The notes beneath the pieces are model-generated. The model was not told the DNA's origin. It was given only the letters and a program-made list of their open reading frames with translations, and did not search any database. The translations under genes and the position numbers were made by a program. Shown here in pieces: positions 1 through 4,968 of a stretch of 9,876 nt of DNA. Source of the stretch: Candidatus Latescibacterota bacterium (lineage in GTDB: Bacteria > JAAXHH01 > JABIQT01); contig JABIQT010000044.1 in the NCBI GenBank assembly GCA_018667995.1, positions 1 through 9,876 on the forward strand, given 5' to 3'. Within the stretch, counting starts at the first letter, position 1, and each line of letters starts with the position of its first letter.

Positions 1-72
1 CATTGCGAGGTTGCTAATATAGCAGAGCTACAACAGCACAGCGGTCCATTCAGTGTGCAATCCTTGGGGTGA
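1..72 (+). CDS. C-terminal end of an unidentified protein cut by the left edge
   Basis: This frame is open from the first base and ends at TGA 70-72, giving 23 residues ending in FSVQSLG. No family is recognisable. The main support is positional: its TGA overlaps a GTG at 69-71 as GTGA, the same 4-base overlap seen at 3279, 5100 and 6828 in this window. A 23-codon open stretch is easily due to chance, so this is weak. Confidence 0.28.
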   Translation, partial: HCEVANIAELQQHSGPFSVQSLG

Positions 73-145
73 CAAGTGTGCATTGCCCCAAATGCAAATC
101 GGTCAGACCGATGGCGGGTTTGTGATCTGCGGGTATGGAGAATAG
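69..145 (+). pseudogene. Possible small zinc-ribbon-like protein split by a frameshift
   Basis: From GTG 69 the frame reads 18 codons including a CPKCK zinc knuckle and stops at TGA 123-125. The neighbouring frame continues from about position 100 with GGFVICGYGE and stops at TAG 143-145. Joined by a one- or two-base shift, the two parts resemble a small zinc ribbon (CxxC, glycine-rich turn, ICG), although the expected last cysteine is absent. The break could be mutation, assembly error or chance. A short uncommitted stretch follows up to the next gene at 248. Confidence 0.22.
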
Positions 146-247
146 CCATCCCATTACAATCATTTAATAAACCCAATCATGTAGTCAAAGTAACACACTA
201 ATGAGTCTAGGTGGAAGGCTGGATAAGCTCACATAGGAGAAACATAC

Positions 248-478
248 ATGCCAAATAGAAACACACCATCACCCTACAGAAACGATGTGTGCGGGGCTTG
301 CGTGGAAGTCACGATGCACAAAGCTGGCGTCTGCATGCAGTGCATTGAGTGCGGCCTCGAATGGGCTAACAACGCGCAGAACATTGCGGAGAACGCCGGT
401 TGGACATTTGCAATACCGACCATCGATCCAAAGCACGATGAGTTCTTCGCGACCTCCAACACTGAAGCAGGAGACTGA
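248..478 (+). CDS. Small Cys-rich hypothetical protein, possible zinc binder
   Basis: This is a 76-residue protein. Cysteines lie at 15 and 18 (CGAC) and at 29, 32 and 35 (CMQCIEC), a spacing compatible with one zinc site of the zinc-ribbon kind. The rest is polar and acidic toward the end. The start is supported by AGGAGA at 235-240, seven bases before the ATG. The next gene begins two bases after the stop, so they are probably co-transcribed. No specific family is recognised, and zinc binding is inferred only from cysteine spacing. Confidence 0.72.
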   Translation: MPNRNTPSPYRNDVCGACVEVTMHKAGVCMQCIECGLEWANNAQNIAENAGWTFAIPTIDPKHDEFFATSNTEAGD

Positions 479-479
479 C

Positions 480-641
480 ATGAATACCGCAATCTTTACC
501 TACTGGCTCTTTAACTTGGCATGGACAAGCCTGCTCACCGCTCTTGTCTATTTTGTAGGCTGGTGGACACTGCCCATCCTGATCATGGCGGGGGTAACGG
601 CGTCGTGCCTTATGTTGAAATCCGTGTTGGGAGAAGCGTGA
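480..641 (+). CDS. Small two-helix membrane protein
   Basis: This 53-residue protein has two hydrophobic segments, about residues 5-25 (FTYWLFNLAWTSLLTALVYF) and 29-47 (WTLPILIMAGVTASCLML), joined by a two- to three-residue turn, suggesting a hairpin in the inner membrane. Longer in-frame starts exist upstream, but ATG 480 is preferred: AGGAGA lies at 468-473 inside the end of the previous gene and the start follows that stop at once. The stop overlaps the next ATG by one base. Function is unknown. Small membrane proteins are common in phage early regions. Confidence 0.68.
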   Translation: MNTAIFTYWLFNLAWTSLLTALVYFVGWWTLPILIMAGVTASCLMLKSVLGEA

Positions 642-739
642 TGCGAATGAGCTATGACGATCAAATACGAATTCTTGCATCAGCAGTAGTACTAACATGC
701 TTCGCTACCATGTTCCTGTGCTTTGTTCTCGCATTGTAA
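641..739 (+). CDS. Very small single-span membrane protein
   Basis: This 32-residue protein has a charged N-terminus (MRMSYDDQIR) followed by one hydrophobic helix (residues about 11-32, with cysteines at 20 and 27). ATG 641 overlaps the previous stop as TGATG, and GGGAGA at 630-635 is a usable SD, so translational coupling is likely. It would sit in the inner membrane. There is no family match I can name. It closes the first gene cluster, after which coding signal is lost for about 670 bases. Confidence 0.58.
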   Translation: MRMSYDDQIRILASAVVLTCFATMFLCFVLAL

Positions 740-1406
740 TAACAATTATGGCCCGTTCGGCCTCATCTTGCGTCTAAATTCTTCGTCCTCACTAATGATA
801 GGAGAACCTTCCGCCTTCGGCGGAATCGATTGACCTTTTAAGTGGGGACAATCGAAAGTGTCTCGCCGCACTACATATAGCGCCCTTAAACAGTATTGCT
901 GCAAACAGGCTGTACAGTTTCAGTCAATCATTACGAGGCAGTGGCACTCTCAGCGTCTTCTTACCGTTACCCTCCTTAGGGCCTACCGGCCTTCCAGTCG
1001 GTCACTCTTCCATGATTACCTGAAACCTACAGTCTGTAGCCCCAGCACCGTGCTTTATGATGTCTGTTGGTGGTGGGATCGCTACGGGCGCATAATATGC
1101 GTTTTCCCGCGTCGAATAGTTCAAGGGGTCGGCGCACTTCAAAATGAGAGCAGTCCCACAACGGCTACGCCGAGGGGACAGCTAGAGTTCCGGTAAGCCC
1201 ACAATTAGCCGGTGCCCACAATTCACCATGCAACTCCCCAAGGGACTGCTTGTATCGTGGGCAAACCTACACTTGTCATTTTTGCAGTGACCTAAACGTA
1301 GTTTACCCCTTGAGCGATCCGCCGCTCCTGTCTGAATAAACGCCCTACGAAGCGATCACACCTCCATCAGGGAAGTGCGAGGACGCTTCATACTCAGGAG
1401 CGTAAA
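740..1406 (+). other. Long stretch without a convincing gene, rich in short palindromes
   Basis: No frame on either strand has both a credible start and recognisable protein. The longest open frame (GTG 858 to 1196, 112 codons) is Cys/Trp/Arg-rich and looks unlike a folded protein. Perfect odd-length palindromes occur at 1027-1039 (CTACAG T CTGTAG), 1044-1054 (AGCAC C GTGCT) and 1089-1101 (CGCATA A TATGCG). GCCCACAATT is repeated at 1197-1206 and 1214-1223, with GTGGGC inverted at 1257-1262. GAAGCG (1349-1354) can pair with CGCTTC (1384-1389), enclosing CCTC/GAGG, just before the SD of the ORF at 1407. A weak GGCC-loop-GGCC hairpin at 750-762 follows the gene cluster. A control region, an untranslated RNA or decayed coding sequence are all possible. 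Confidence 0.5.
809..825 (+). terminator. Perfect 7-bp hairpin, possible terminator or RNA element
   Basis: TTCCGCC and GGCGGAA form a perfect stem around a TTC loop, or six pairs with a CTTCG loop. It lies 70 bases after the last gene of the first cluster. The only T run, TTTT at 836-839, comes ten bases after the stem, which is far for an intrinsic terminator, so another role (RNA end or protein site) is equally open. Confidence 0.35.
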
Positions 1407-1490
1407 ATGCAACCTCGTTTTATAAAGCCGACAGACCATATCGTGCAGGATCTAAAATACGCCTTCATTAAAATAGGCATAGCAGCCTAG
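1407..1490 (+). CDS. 27-residue hypothetical protein with a strong ribosome site
   Basis: ATG 1407 is preceded by CAGGAGCG (GGAG at 1397-1400), with six bases between GGAGC-type SD and ATG, matching the initiation signal used by most genes further right. The product is basic and amphipathic: it begins MQPRFIKPTDHIVQDL and ends AFIKIGIAA. The stop is TAG 1488-1490, and the DUF4326 gene starts 28 bases later. Families of such short phage proteins are poorly catalogued and I recognise none. Support rests on the SD rather than on the protein. Confidence 0.45.
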   Translation: MQPRFIKPTDHIVQDLKYAFIKIGIAA

Positions 1491-1517
1491 TTACCAACGC
1501 TTTTATAGGAGAGCATT

Positions 1518-1808
1518 ATGGTTACAACGGTAGTAAACAAGTACAAAGACGAGTTCGATGTCTATATCGGACGCGGCTCCAAATGGGGCAACCCTTTTCG
1601 TATCGGTCACGACGGAGATCGCGAGGCCGTGATAACGAAGTACACGGAATACCTCCGCAAGTCCGATCTCCATCTCCACATCCATGAGCTTTACGATAAG
1701 AAGCTCGGCTGCTTCTGCAAGCCACTACCTTGTCATGGCGACGTTCTCGCGAGGACTGCGAACATCCGACAGCGTCACTATCTCGGCTCGGATGAATCAC
1801 AGATCTGA
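1518..1808 (+). CDS. DUF4326 family protein
   Basis: The 96-residue protein shows the conserved core of DUF4326: FDVYIGRG (13-20), WGNPF (23-27), then LGCFCKPLPCHGDVL (63-77), where three cysteines and a histidine cluster. DUF4326 proteins are usually about 90-130 residues and occur in phages and bacteria; their biochemical role is not established. The Cys/His cluster suggests a metal site or a nucleophile, which is inference. The start is backed by TAGGAGAG at 1506-1513. A hairpin terminator follows directly, so the gene may form its own small unit with the ORF at 1407. Confidence 0.9.
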   Translation: MVTTVVNKYKDEFDVYIGRGSKWGNPFRIGHDGDREAVITKYTEYLRKSDLHLHIHELYDKKLGCFCKPLPCHGDVLARTANIRQRHYLGSDESQI

Positions 1809-1818
1809 TTCTAGACCA

Positions 1819-1848
1819 CCCCGGCCCGCACTTGGGTCGGGGATCTTC
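1819..1848 (+). terminator. Hairpin terminator after the DUF4326 gene
   Basis: CCCCGGCCC (1819-1827) pairs with GGGTCGGGG (1834-1842): nine pairs with one G-U, and a six-base loop GCACTT. The following bases ATCTTCTC are only moderately T-rich, so termination may be partial. The position ten bases after the stop codon and before the next gene's SD supports the call. Confidence 0.65.
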
Positions 1849-1851
1849 TCA

Positions 1852-2079
1852 AACAATGTAGCAATGGAGCATTTAGATGACATCGTACACAATCCCATAT
1901 CGCGTTGATCTCGTTGGGTTAGCTCACACGCCTCAATTCTATTCAGACTATCATCGCTTTCTAACCGAGTGGTGTGGGTGCGAACCAGAATTTGACCGCT
2001 TCGATGATCGCCATATCGCACCAGCACAAGCATTTTTCGACAATATCAACAATGTAGAAACAATGGAGCATTTAGATGA
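1852..2079 (+). repeat. Direct repeat carrying an SD and start codon
   Basis: Two copies: 1852-1880 and 2048-2079. Each contains AACAATGTAG followed by CAATGGAGCATTTAGATGA; copy two has three extra bases (AAA) between the blocks. Each copy supplies the GGAGCA site and ATG of one gene (1877 and 2076). Copy two also encodes the C-terminus of the first gene. A third start at 2236 uses a similar ATGGAGCAATAGAATGA. This fits duplication of an initiation segment during gain of the small gene between the copies. Confidence 0.85.
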
Positions 2080-2086
2080 AAATTGA
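1877..2086 (+). CDS. Hypothetical phage protein, 69 residues
   Basis: The product is acidic and rich in aromatic residues (TPQFYSDYHRFLTEWCG at 18-34) and ends VETMEHLDEN. No family is recognised. GGAGCA at 1866-1871 sits five bases before the ATG. The last 11 bases overlap the next gene, and the C-terminal residues are encoded by the second copy of the start-region repeat, so the tail may be an accident of duplication rather than a functional part of the protein. Confidence 0.65.
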   Translation: MTSYTIPYRVDLVGLAHTPQFYSDYHRFLTEWCGCEPEFDRFDDRHIAPAQAFFDNINNVETMEHLDEN

Positions 2087-2234
2087 CCAACTTATCGACG
2101 AAATCCTCACCATCATGGACGACGCCGACCAAGAGCAGTTGCTAACGCTTGGCGACGAACTGCAAGACATCGGTCAACTCTTCCATTTCTTGGCAGAAAT
2201 CGTAACCAACCAAATCAAGCAGATGGAGCAATAG
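2076..2234 (+). CDS. Small acidic helical hypothetical protein
   Basis: This 52-residue protein starts MKIDQLIDEILTIMDDADQE and ends TNQIKQMEQ. It is strongly acidic, with heptad-like Leu/Ile spacing throughout, so an amphipathic helix or helical hairpin is likely. GGAGCA at 2065-2070 lies five bases before the ATG. It overlaps the previous gene by 11 bases, and the next ATG follows its stop by one base, so the three genes 1877-2775 form one translated unit. Function is unknown. Its size and charge would suit a small inhibitor or adaptor, but that is conjecture. Confidence 0.7.
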   Translation: MKIDQLIDEILTIMDDADQEQLLTLGDELQDIGQLFHFLAEIVTNQIKQMEQ

Positions 2235-2235
2235 A

Positions 2236-2775
2236 ATGACAAATTCAAACACTCAGGACATTATCGAACACATGGAACTTCACGGCACAACCGAGGAGAC
2301 TGCGCCCAATGACAAAGATATCCAAGAGGCGGTGTTCAACGAAATGACAGGCATCTGGACTCGCCTCTCTCATCGCAATCGCGTCTACGATGGCGTGGTA
2401 ACTAATCGGGGAACGGAGAAGCTGCAATGGTACGTACGCAGCTTAGAAAACGCAGCAATAAAAGCAAACAAGGAACTCGCCTACGCAGAGCGCCGCGCTG
2501 CACCATTTGAGGGAAAGCGCATAGGTACGGAGATTGATAATCGCATGAGCGATGAGGCCCTCGACAGCAAACGGGTTTCAGTCGAATACTTCACGGAATG
2601 CGACACAGCGTTCGTTCATGCTGAAATCGTATTTACCGACATAACCGGCGAAGAATGGGTGCGTCCCGCAGCTTTCAATAACGAGACTGCTACGGTCATC
2701 GTTACGGCGGAACAACATGCAGAGCTATCCGGCATACCGGTAGCTACCACAGAAGCTAGGGCAAAATACAAATAG
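2236..2775 (+). CDS. Hypothetical phage protein, 179 residues
   Basis: The protein has a polar acidic N-terminus (1-30), a charged helical part rich in Arg/Lys/Glu/Ala (about 65-100) and a C-terminal part with alternating hydrophobic and polar residues (AEIVFTD at 129-135, ATVIVTAEQHAEL at 151-163) that looks like beta strands. No signal peptide or membrane segment is visible. The GGAGCA signal at 2225-2230 lies within the end of the previous gene. A strong terminator follows 14 bases after the stop. I do not recognise the family. Confidence 0.8.
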   Translation: MTNSNTQDIIEHMELHGTTEETAPNDKDIQEAVFNEMTGIWTRLSHRNRVYDGVVTNRGTEKLQWYVRSLENAAIKANKELAYAERRAAPFEGKRIGTEIDNRMSDEALDSKRVSVEYFTECDTAFVHAEIVFTDITGEEWVRPAAFNNETATVIVTAEQHAELSGIPVATTEARAKYK

Positions 2776-2789
2776 CCTTCCTTAACAAC

Positions 2790-2824
2790 AGGGTCGCGGC
2801 CTCCGGGTCGCGGCCCTACTTTTC
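2790..2824 (+). terminator. Strong intrinsic terminator
   Basis: Bases 2790-2817 fold into a 12-pair stem (two G-U pairs) capped by C(TCCG)G, a UNCG-type tetraloop, followed by ACTTTTC. The two arms are also near direct repeats (GGGTCGCGGCC and GGGTCGCGGCCC). It closes the 1877-2775 unit. Confidence 0.85.
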
Positions 2825-3005
2825 TACCAAAGATACAATGCGTCCGCTGCGCGAACCCCCTTTAGGACTCCCGCAGGTCGTCCGCTGGCATAGCGTTCCG
2901 AGGAAGATATTCAACATGACCCTTTGCATCAACACAGAGCAGCTTCACCACCTCGCCCTATCCTGCACCGGCACAGGCAGCTTCTGGCACAGCGCCTGGG
3001 GGGGG

Positions 3006-3043
3006 CCACGTAAACGACGAGAGGCAGAGCCACGTAAACGACG
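3006..3043 (+). repeat. Tandem 14-mer with 24-base spacing
   Basis: CCACGTAAACGACG occurs at 3006-3019 and 3030-3043. The first 13 bases recur at 6962-6974 within the resolvase-like gene, where they encode HVND. In the +1 frame here they would also encode HVND twice. Two spaced copies could be a protein binding site, but a duplicated coding fragment fits as well. Confidence 0.7.
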
Positions 3044-3061
3044 CAAGCGGTCACGTCAAAG

Positions 3062-3085
3062 TTCCGCGAGGTTTACCGAGCGGAA
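3062..3085 (+). promoter_or_regulatory. Interrupted inverted repeat with tandem G-A opposition
   Basis: TTCCGC (3062-3067) pairs with GCGGAA (3080-3085). Inside, GA faces GA, then GG/CC closes a TTTA loop. Tandem G-A oppositions are a common stabilised RNA motif. It lies just before an A-rich tract (3086-3180), so an operator, origin-like site or RNA element is possible. No function is shown. Confidence 0.35.
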
Positions 3086-3135
3086 TACTAACCCTAACAA
3101 CACAAACAAACAAAAAACAAAAGTGGGCAAAAACA

Positions 3136-3282
3136 ATGACTACAAAAAACAAACCGCAATTTAAAAATAAAAAATCCCCACGAAAAGCAAACCCCATAGC
3201 CAAATATGGGCCCAGAGTGAATAAACCAAAGATAATCCAAGGGAAGAAATTCCCTGGACCAAATCAAGAGGAATGGAAATGA
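3136..3282 (+). CDS. Lys-rich 48-residue hypothetical protein
   Basis: The frame ATG 3136 to TGA 3280-3282 encodes MTTKNKPQFKNKKSPRKA, then a KYGPRVNKPKI segment and an acidic-aromatic end PNQEEWK. The product is very basic, and Pro/Gly-containing rather than a simple poly-Lys run, as in small nucleic-acid-binding proteins. The TGA overlaps ATG 3279 as ATGA, arguing for a translated gene coupled to the next one. No good SD is seen upstream (only GTGGG at 3122-3126), and the frame is open back to the G8 run at 2998-3005, so the true N-terminus may be longer. AGGGAA/TTCCCT with a GAAA loop (3240-3255) forms a hairpin inside it. Confidence 0.5.
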   Translation: MTTKNKPQFKNKKSPRKANPIAKYGPRVNKPKIIQGKKFPGPNQEEWK

Positions 3283-3656
3283 TGTCAGATCTATACTCGT
3301 GGCTATGCGACATACCCGAATCAACAGGTTTCGAAGGAACCGCATCGGATCATCTCAAAGAGGAGATGCAAGCGATCCACATCAGGATGCAGCGCATACT
3401 TGGTGAAAATCTGCGCTGCATTAACTTCTGGATCAATGCGTCTGCTTACCGTGACGACTGCATGGAAGGAGCCTTTGAGCTTTCCGTACAAGTCGATAGC
3501 GACGACGGCAACCGAGACACCATCACGTACAAGCATGCTGGGCCGACATTGGAGGCCGCACTCGACCACTGTGTTCGTCACATTCAGGCTGACATCGACT
3601 GCCCCAAGATACCATCCGGCAGCTTCCTCATGCCCAAGTTAATCGCAGCCCAGTGA
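3279..3656 (+). CDS. Hypothetical phage protein, 125 residues
   Basis: The product is mixed alpha/beta with cysteines at 8, 47, 61, 97 and 108. Three in-frame ATGs are possible (3273, 3279, 3282). I prefer 3279 because AGAGG at 3267-3271 is then seven bases away and the start overlaps the previous TGA as ATGA; 3273 leaves only one base. A beta-rich middle (FELSVQVDSDDG) and a C-terminal helix (LEAALDHCVRHIQADI) are apparent. No family is recognised. It starts the 3279-4778 group of hypotheticals. Confidence 0.72.
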   Translation: MMSDLYSWLCDIPESTGFEGTASDHLKEEMQAIHIRMQRILGENLRCINFWINASAYRDDCMEGAFELSVQVDSDDGNRDTITYKHAGPTLEAALDHCVRHIQADIDCPKIPSGSFLMPKLIAAQ

Positions 3657-3663
3657 TGCAGCC

Positions 3664-3729
3664 ATGACCACGGGATTAGTAGATTTCATCTGGGCAATCC
3701 TAGTGGAGATCGTGAAGCATTTACTATAG
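3664..3729 (+). CDS. Possible 21-residue hydrophobic peptide
   Basis: ATG 3664 to TAG 3727-3729 encodes MTTGLVDFIWAILVEIVKHLL, a single hydrophobic helix ending in KHLL that could insert in the membrane. It fills the gap between two genes, and its stop codon forms the first G of the next gene's GGAGCA. Against it, there is no clear SD and the length allows chance. Its sequence is unusually helix-like for random DNA. Confidence 0.3.
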   Translation: MTTGLVDFIWAILVEIVKHLL

Positions 3730-3738
3730 GAGCAAAAA

Positions 3739-4104
3739 ATGATTTCATTTCTATTGCGAACGACAGGACAAGCCCTCATCGGCGGCGGTGTCCGATACGC
3801 CATCGGCAATGATAAAATCAGAGCAAGGGCAGCGTCGGCCCTCAGTAAGATCAGGCCACGCAAACGGAAACCCAAAATAACCATTGCGGATCTACAGGAA
3901 AAGCTCCGCGATATGGAGGGATGGATAACCCACGCAAACCAAAGACTTGACGAGATGGAGCATTACAATGAGAATCATTTCGTGGCTATGCGACAGCCTA
4001 TTCCCGCCGATATTTTCAATCCAGAAACAGGGGAAGTTTTGGAGAATCAGACTGGTGACATCCAACAGGATCACTGGTCTGAACAGGAAAAGCGTTGGAC
4101 CTAA
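3739..4104 (+). CDS. Hypothetical protein with basic N-terminus and coiled-coil-like middle
   Basis: The protein has 121 residues. Residues 1-20 are weakly hydrophobic (MISFLLRTTGQALIGGG), 25-46 are strongly basic (KIRPRKRKPK) and 47-75 show heptad-like spacing (ITIADLQEKLRDMEGWITHANQRLDEMEHY), consistent with a short coiled coil. The tail is polar and Gln/Glu-rich. The layout resembles small membrane- or DNA-associated phage proteins, but no family is identified. The start is backed by GGAGCA at 3729-3734, four bases before the ATG. The last 137 bases overlap a second possible gene in another frame. Confidence 0.72.
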   Translation: MISFLLRTTGQALIGGGVRYAIGNDKIRARAASALSKIRPRKRKPKITIADLQEKLRDMEGWITHANQRLDEMEHYNENHFVAMRQPIPADIFNPETGEVLENQTGDIQQDHWSEQEKRWT

Positions 4105-4243
4105 GTTTGAAACCATGGGGGAGTGTGCAGCTTACATGGAGCATCTGATCGATGGAAGAATTTATAAAAATCCTACGACCAATGGTCAAGGAACAACTGG
4201 ACTCCAGAATACCGGACCAGCCACAGCCACAGACACCAACTGA
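3968..4243 (+). CDS. Candidate overprinted gene, 91 residues
   Basis: GGAGCA at 3957-3962 precedes ATG 3968 by five bases, exactly the spacing at 1877, 2076 and 2236. The frame begins MRIISWLCDSLFPPIF, then KFWRIRLVT, KSVGPKFETMGECAAYMEHL and a Thr/Gly/Asn-rich tail. The middle reads like a compact strand-strand-helix domain rather than noise. It overlaps 137 bases of the gene at 3739 and 92 bases of the gene at 4152, and would cover the 47-base gap between them. Both neighbours also look real, so this would be overprinting. The weak point is that no family is recognised. Confidence 0.4.
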   Translation: MRIISWLCDSLFPPIFSIQKQGKFWRIRLVTSNRITGLNRKSVGPKFETMGECAAYMEHLIDGRIYKNPTTNGQGTTGLQNTGPATATDTN

Positions 4244-4778
4244 ACAGTTCAAATTTATCAGCAAATTGTCGCGGGAGAACGGCGGTCTCCACACTATTTT
4301 GATGTGGCAGCGACAAGAAATCATGGCACGGCTCATGGCCTGCCATGTATCAATCGATCACATCCCCGTCTATTATACCATGCCTGTTCGCTATAAAATC
4401 CTCTTGGCCCGTTCTAACGCAATTTTGCAAAACAGTTTCGATCTCCATGCAACGCGAAAATACCTCGTGTCATACGCCGGCAAATTTAACGGCGGATCAG
4501 CGGCCACAGCCCGTAGGATGTTACGCGAAGACAAGCATATTGAGATCGTGAAGCACGGTAAAAAATCACTGGCCTTGCCAGCACCACACTGGATGCGAAC
4601 GCATGCTATCCAGCAGCTAACAGTGATGCTGATGCGGTACGCTTATTACAAGACGCATGAGCATCTCGACCCCGTTGCCGCAGCCACGTTCCAAATTCGA
4701 TGGCTCAGAGACTTTGGATTCGATCCAACGATACTAGATATCGCAGAAGAAGTGTTCGACGTCGACAAAATTGAGTAA
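4152..4778 (+). CDS. Hypothetical phage protein, 208 residues
   Basis: An N-terminal amphipathic helix (1-20) is followed by a Pro/Gln linker (PDQPQPQTP, 21-29), then a long mostly helical part. Residues about 105-142 (NGGSAATARRMLREDKHIEI followed by VKHGKKSLALPAP) could be the recognition helix and wing of a winged helix, suggesting a replication-initiation or regulatory role. That is inference from pattern only. GGAGCA lies at 4138-4143, eight bases before the ATG, longer than usual here. It ends the block before the leader region of the replication operon. Confidence 0.75.
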   Translation: MEEFIKILRPMVKEQLDSRIPDQPQPQTPTEQFKFISKLSRENGGLHTILMWQRQEIMARLMACHVSIDHIPVYYTMPVRYKILLARSNAILQNSFDLHATRKYLVSYAGKFNGGSAATARRMLREDKHIEIVKHGKKSLALPAPHWMRTHAIQQLTVMLMRYAYYKTHEHLDPVAAATFQIRWLRDFGFDPTILDIAEEVFDVDKIE

Positions 4779-4812
4779 CGCCACAATCATATAAATTACG
4801 ATTCAGGGGAAT

Positions 4813-4965
4813 ATGCTGGCAATTCCGCAGTTTTACGTCAGCACAATAGTAAATAACGATCAAAATGATCACAACCGTAATCAACTTAATTACAGTAAGC
4901 GTTTGTTTTTAATCGACTGTTTCGGTATTATGAAAAGTGGGCCAGGAGGCGACCAAACCTCCTGA
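4813..4965 (+). CDS. Weak candidate: 50-residue ORF in the leader
   Basis: ATG 4813 to TGA 4963-4965 encodes MLAIPQFYVSTIVNNDQNDH, an Asn-rich stretch and KRLFLIDCFG. AGGGGA at 4805-4810 is only two bases from the ATG, too close for normal initiation. The frame also crosses the candidate promoter and hairpin. A 50-codon open frame is not rare by chance. No family is recognised. Confidence 0.22.
   Translation: MLAIPQFYVSTIVNNDQNDHNRNQLNYSKRLFLIDCFGIMKSGPGGDQTS
4858..4870 (+). promoter_or_regulatory. GATCA-AAA-TGATC palindrome, possible operator
   Basis: Perfect 5-base arms around AAA, lying 33 bases upstream of the candidate -35 box in AT-rich DNA. A dimeric regulator could bind here, but a single 13-base palindrome is weak evidence. 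Confidence 0.3.
4903..4931 (+). promoter_or_regulatory. Candidate sigma70-type promoter of the operon
   Basis: TTGTTT (4903-4908) and TATTAT (4926-4931) are separated by 17 bases. The -10 box matches the consensus at five of six positions and the -35 box at three of six. Transcription would begin near 4938, placing the hairpin 4939-4968 at the very 5' end of the message for the genes from 5100 on. It lies in the largest gap before the operon. Confidence 0.5.
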
Positions 4966-4968
4966 CCC
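4939..4968 (+). promoter_or_regulatory. Hairpin abutting an SD-like site
   Basis: GGGCCAGGAGG pairs with CCTCCTGACCC except for one C-A mismatch, with loop CGACCAAA. It is followed at once by GGAGCATCTAA. There is no T run, so a terminator is unlikely. A 5' stabilising stem or a translation control element is more plausible. Within the stem, AGGAGG, itself SD-like, is sequestered by CCTCCT. Confidence 0.5.

Larger units (their letters stand above)
2916..3164 (+). pseudogene. Possible broken DUF6876-like gene, shifted at a G8 run
   Basis: From ATG 2916 the frame begins MTLCINTEQLHHLALSCTGT and continues GSFWHSAW. The CTGT-GSFWH stretch recalls the N-terminus of DUF6876 proteins (TGTE-x-WYRH), which normally run past 100 residues with a YTDG motif that is absent here. 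Codons up to 2997 favour C or G in the third position, as in the neighbouring genes. At G8 (2998-3005) the character changes to a repetitive Arg/Lys-rich tail (PRKRR twice) ending at 3164. The +1-related frame after the run is open to 3282. The SD (GAGGAA near 2899) is distant. Truncation or homopolymer error is likely; the family link is tentative. Confidence 0.35.

Noticed and set aside
1081-1160. A tRNA-like TTCAA segment near 1120-1130.
   Set aside because: No acceptor, D-arm or T-arm pairing of tRNA geometry could be built around it on either strand.
858-1196. A 112-codon frame from GTG in the otherwise empty stretch.
   Set aside because: The product is unusually rich in Cys, Trp and Arg, lacks domain-like order or a recognisable motif, and has only a modest GGGGA upstream. 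It also runs through three palindromes. One such frame by chance in this length is believable.
2838-2915. An upstream ATG that would extend the frame beginning at 2916.
   Set aside because: ATG 2838 has no SD and lies just after the terminator; the added residues (Arg/Pro-rich) do not look like the rest.
2790-3085. Possible CRISPR-like repeats (duplicated GGGTCGCGGCC and CCACGTAAACGACG).
   Set aside because: Only two copies each, with spacers of 4 and 10 bases; the first pair is explained by a terminator stem.
3707-4555. GAGATCGTGAAGCA at 3707-3720 and 4542-4555.
   Set aside because: Both copies encode EIVKH in coding frames; with no flanking similarity this is more likely coincidence than a functional repeat.
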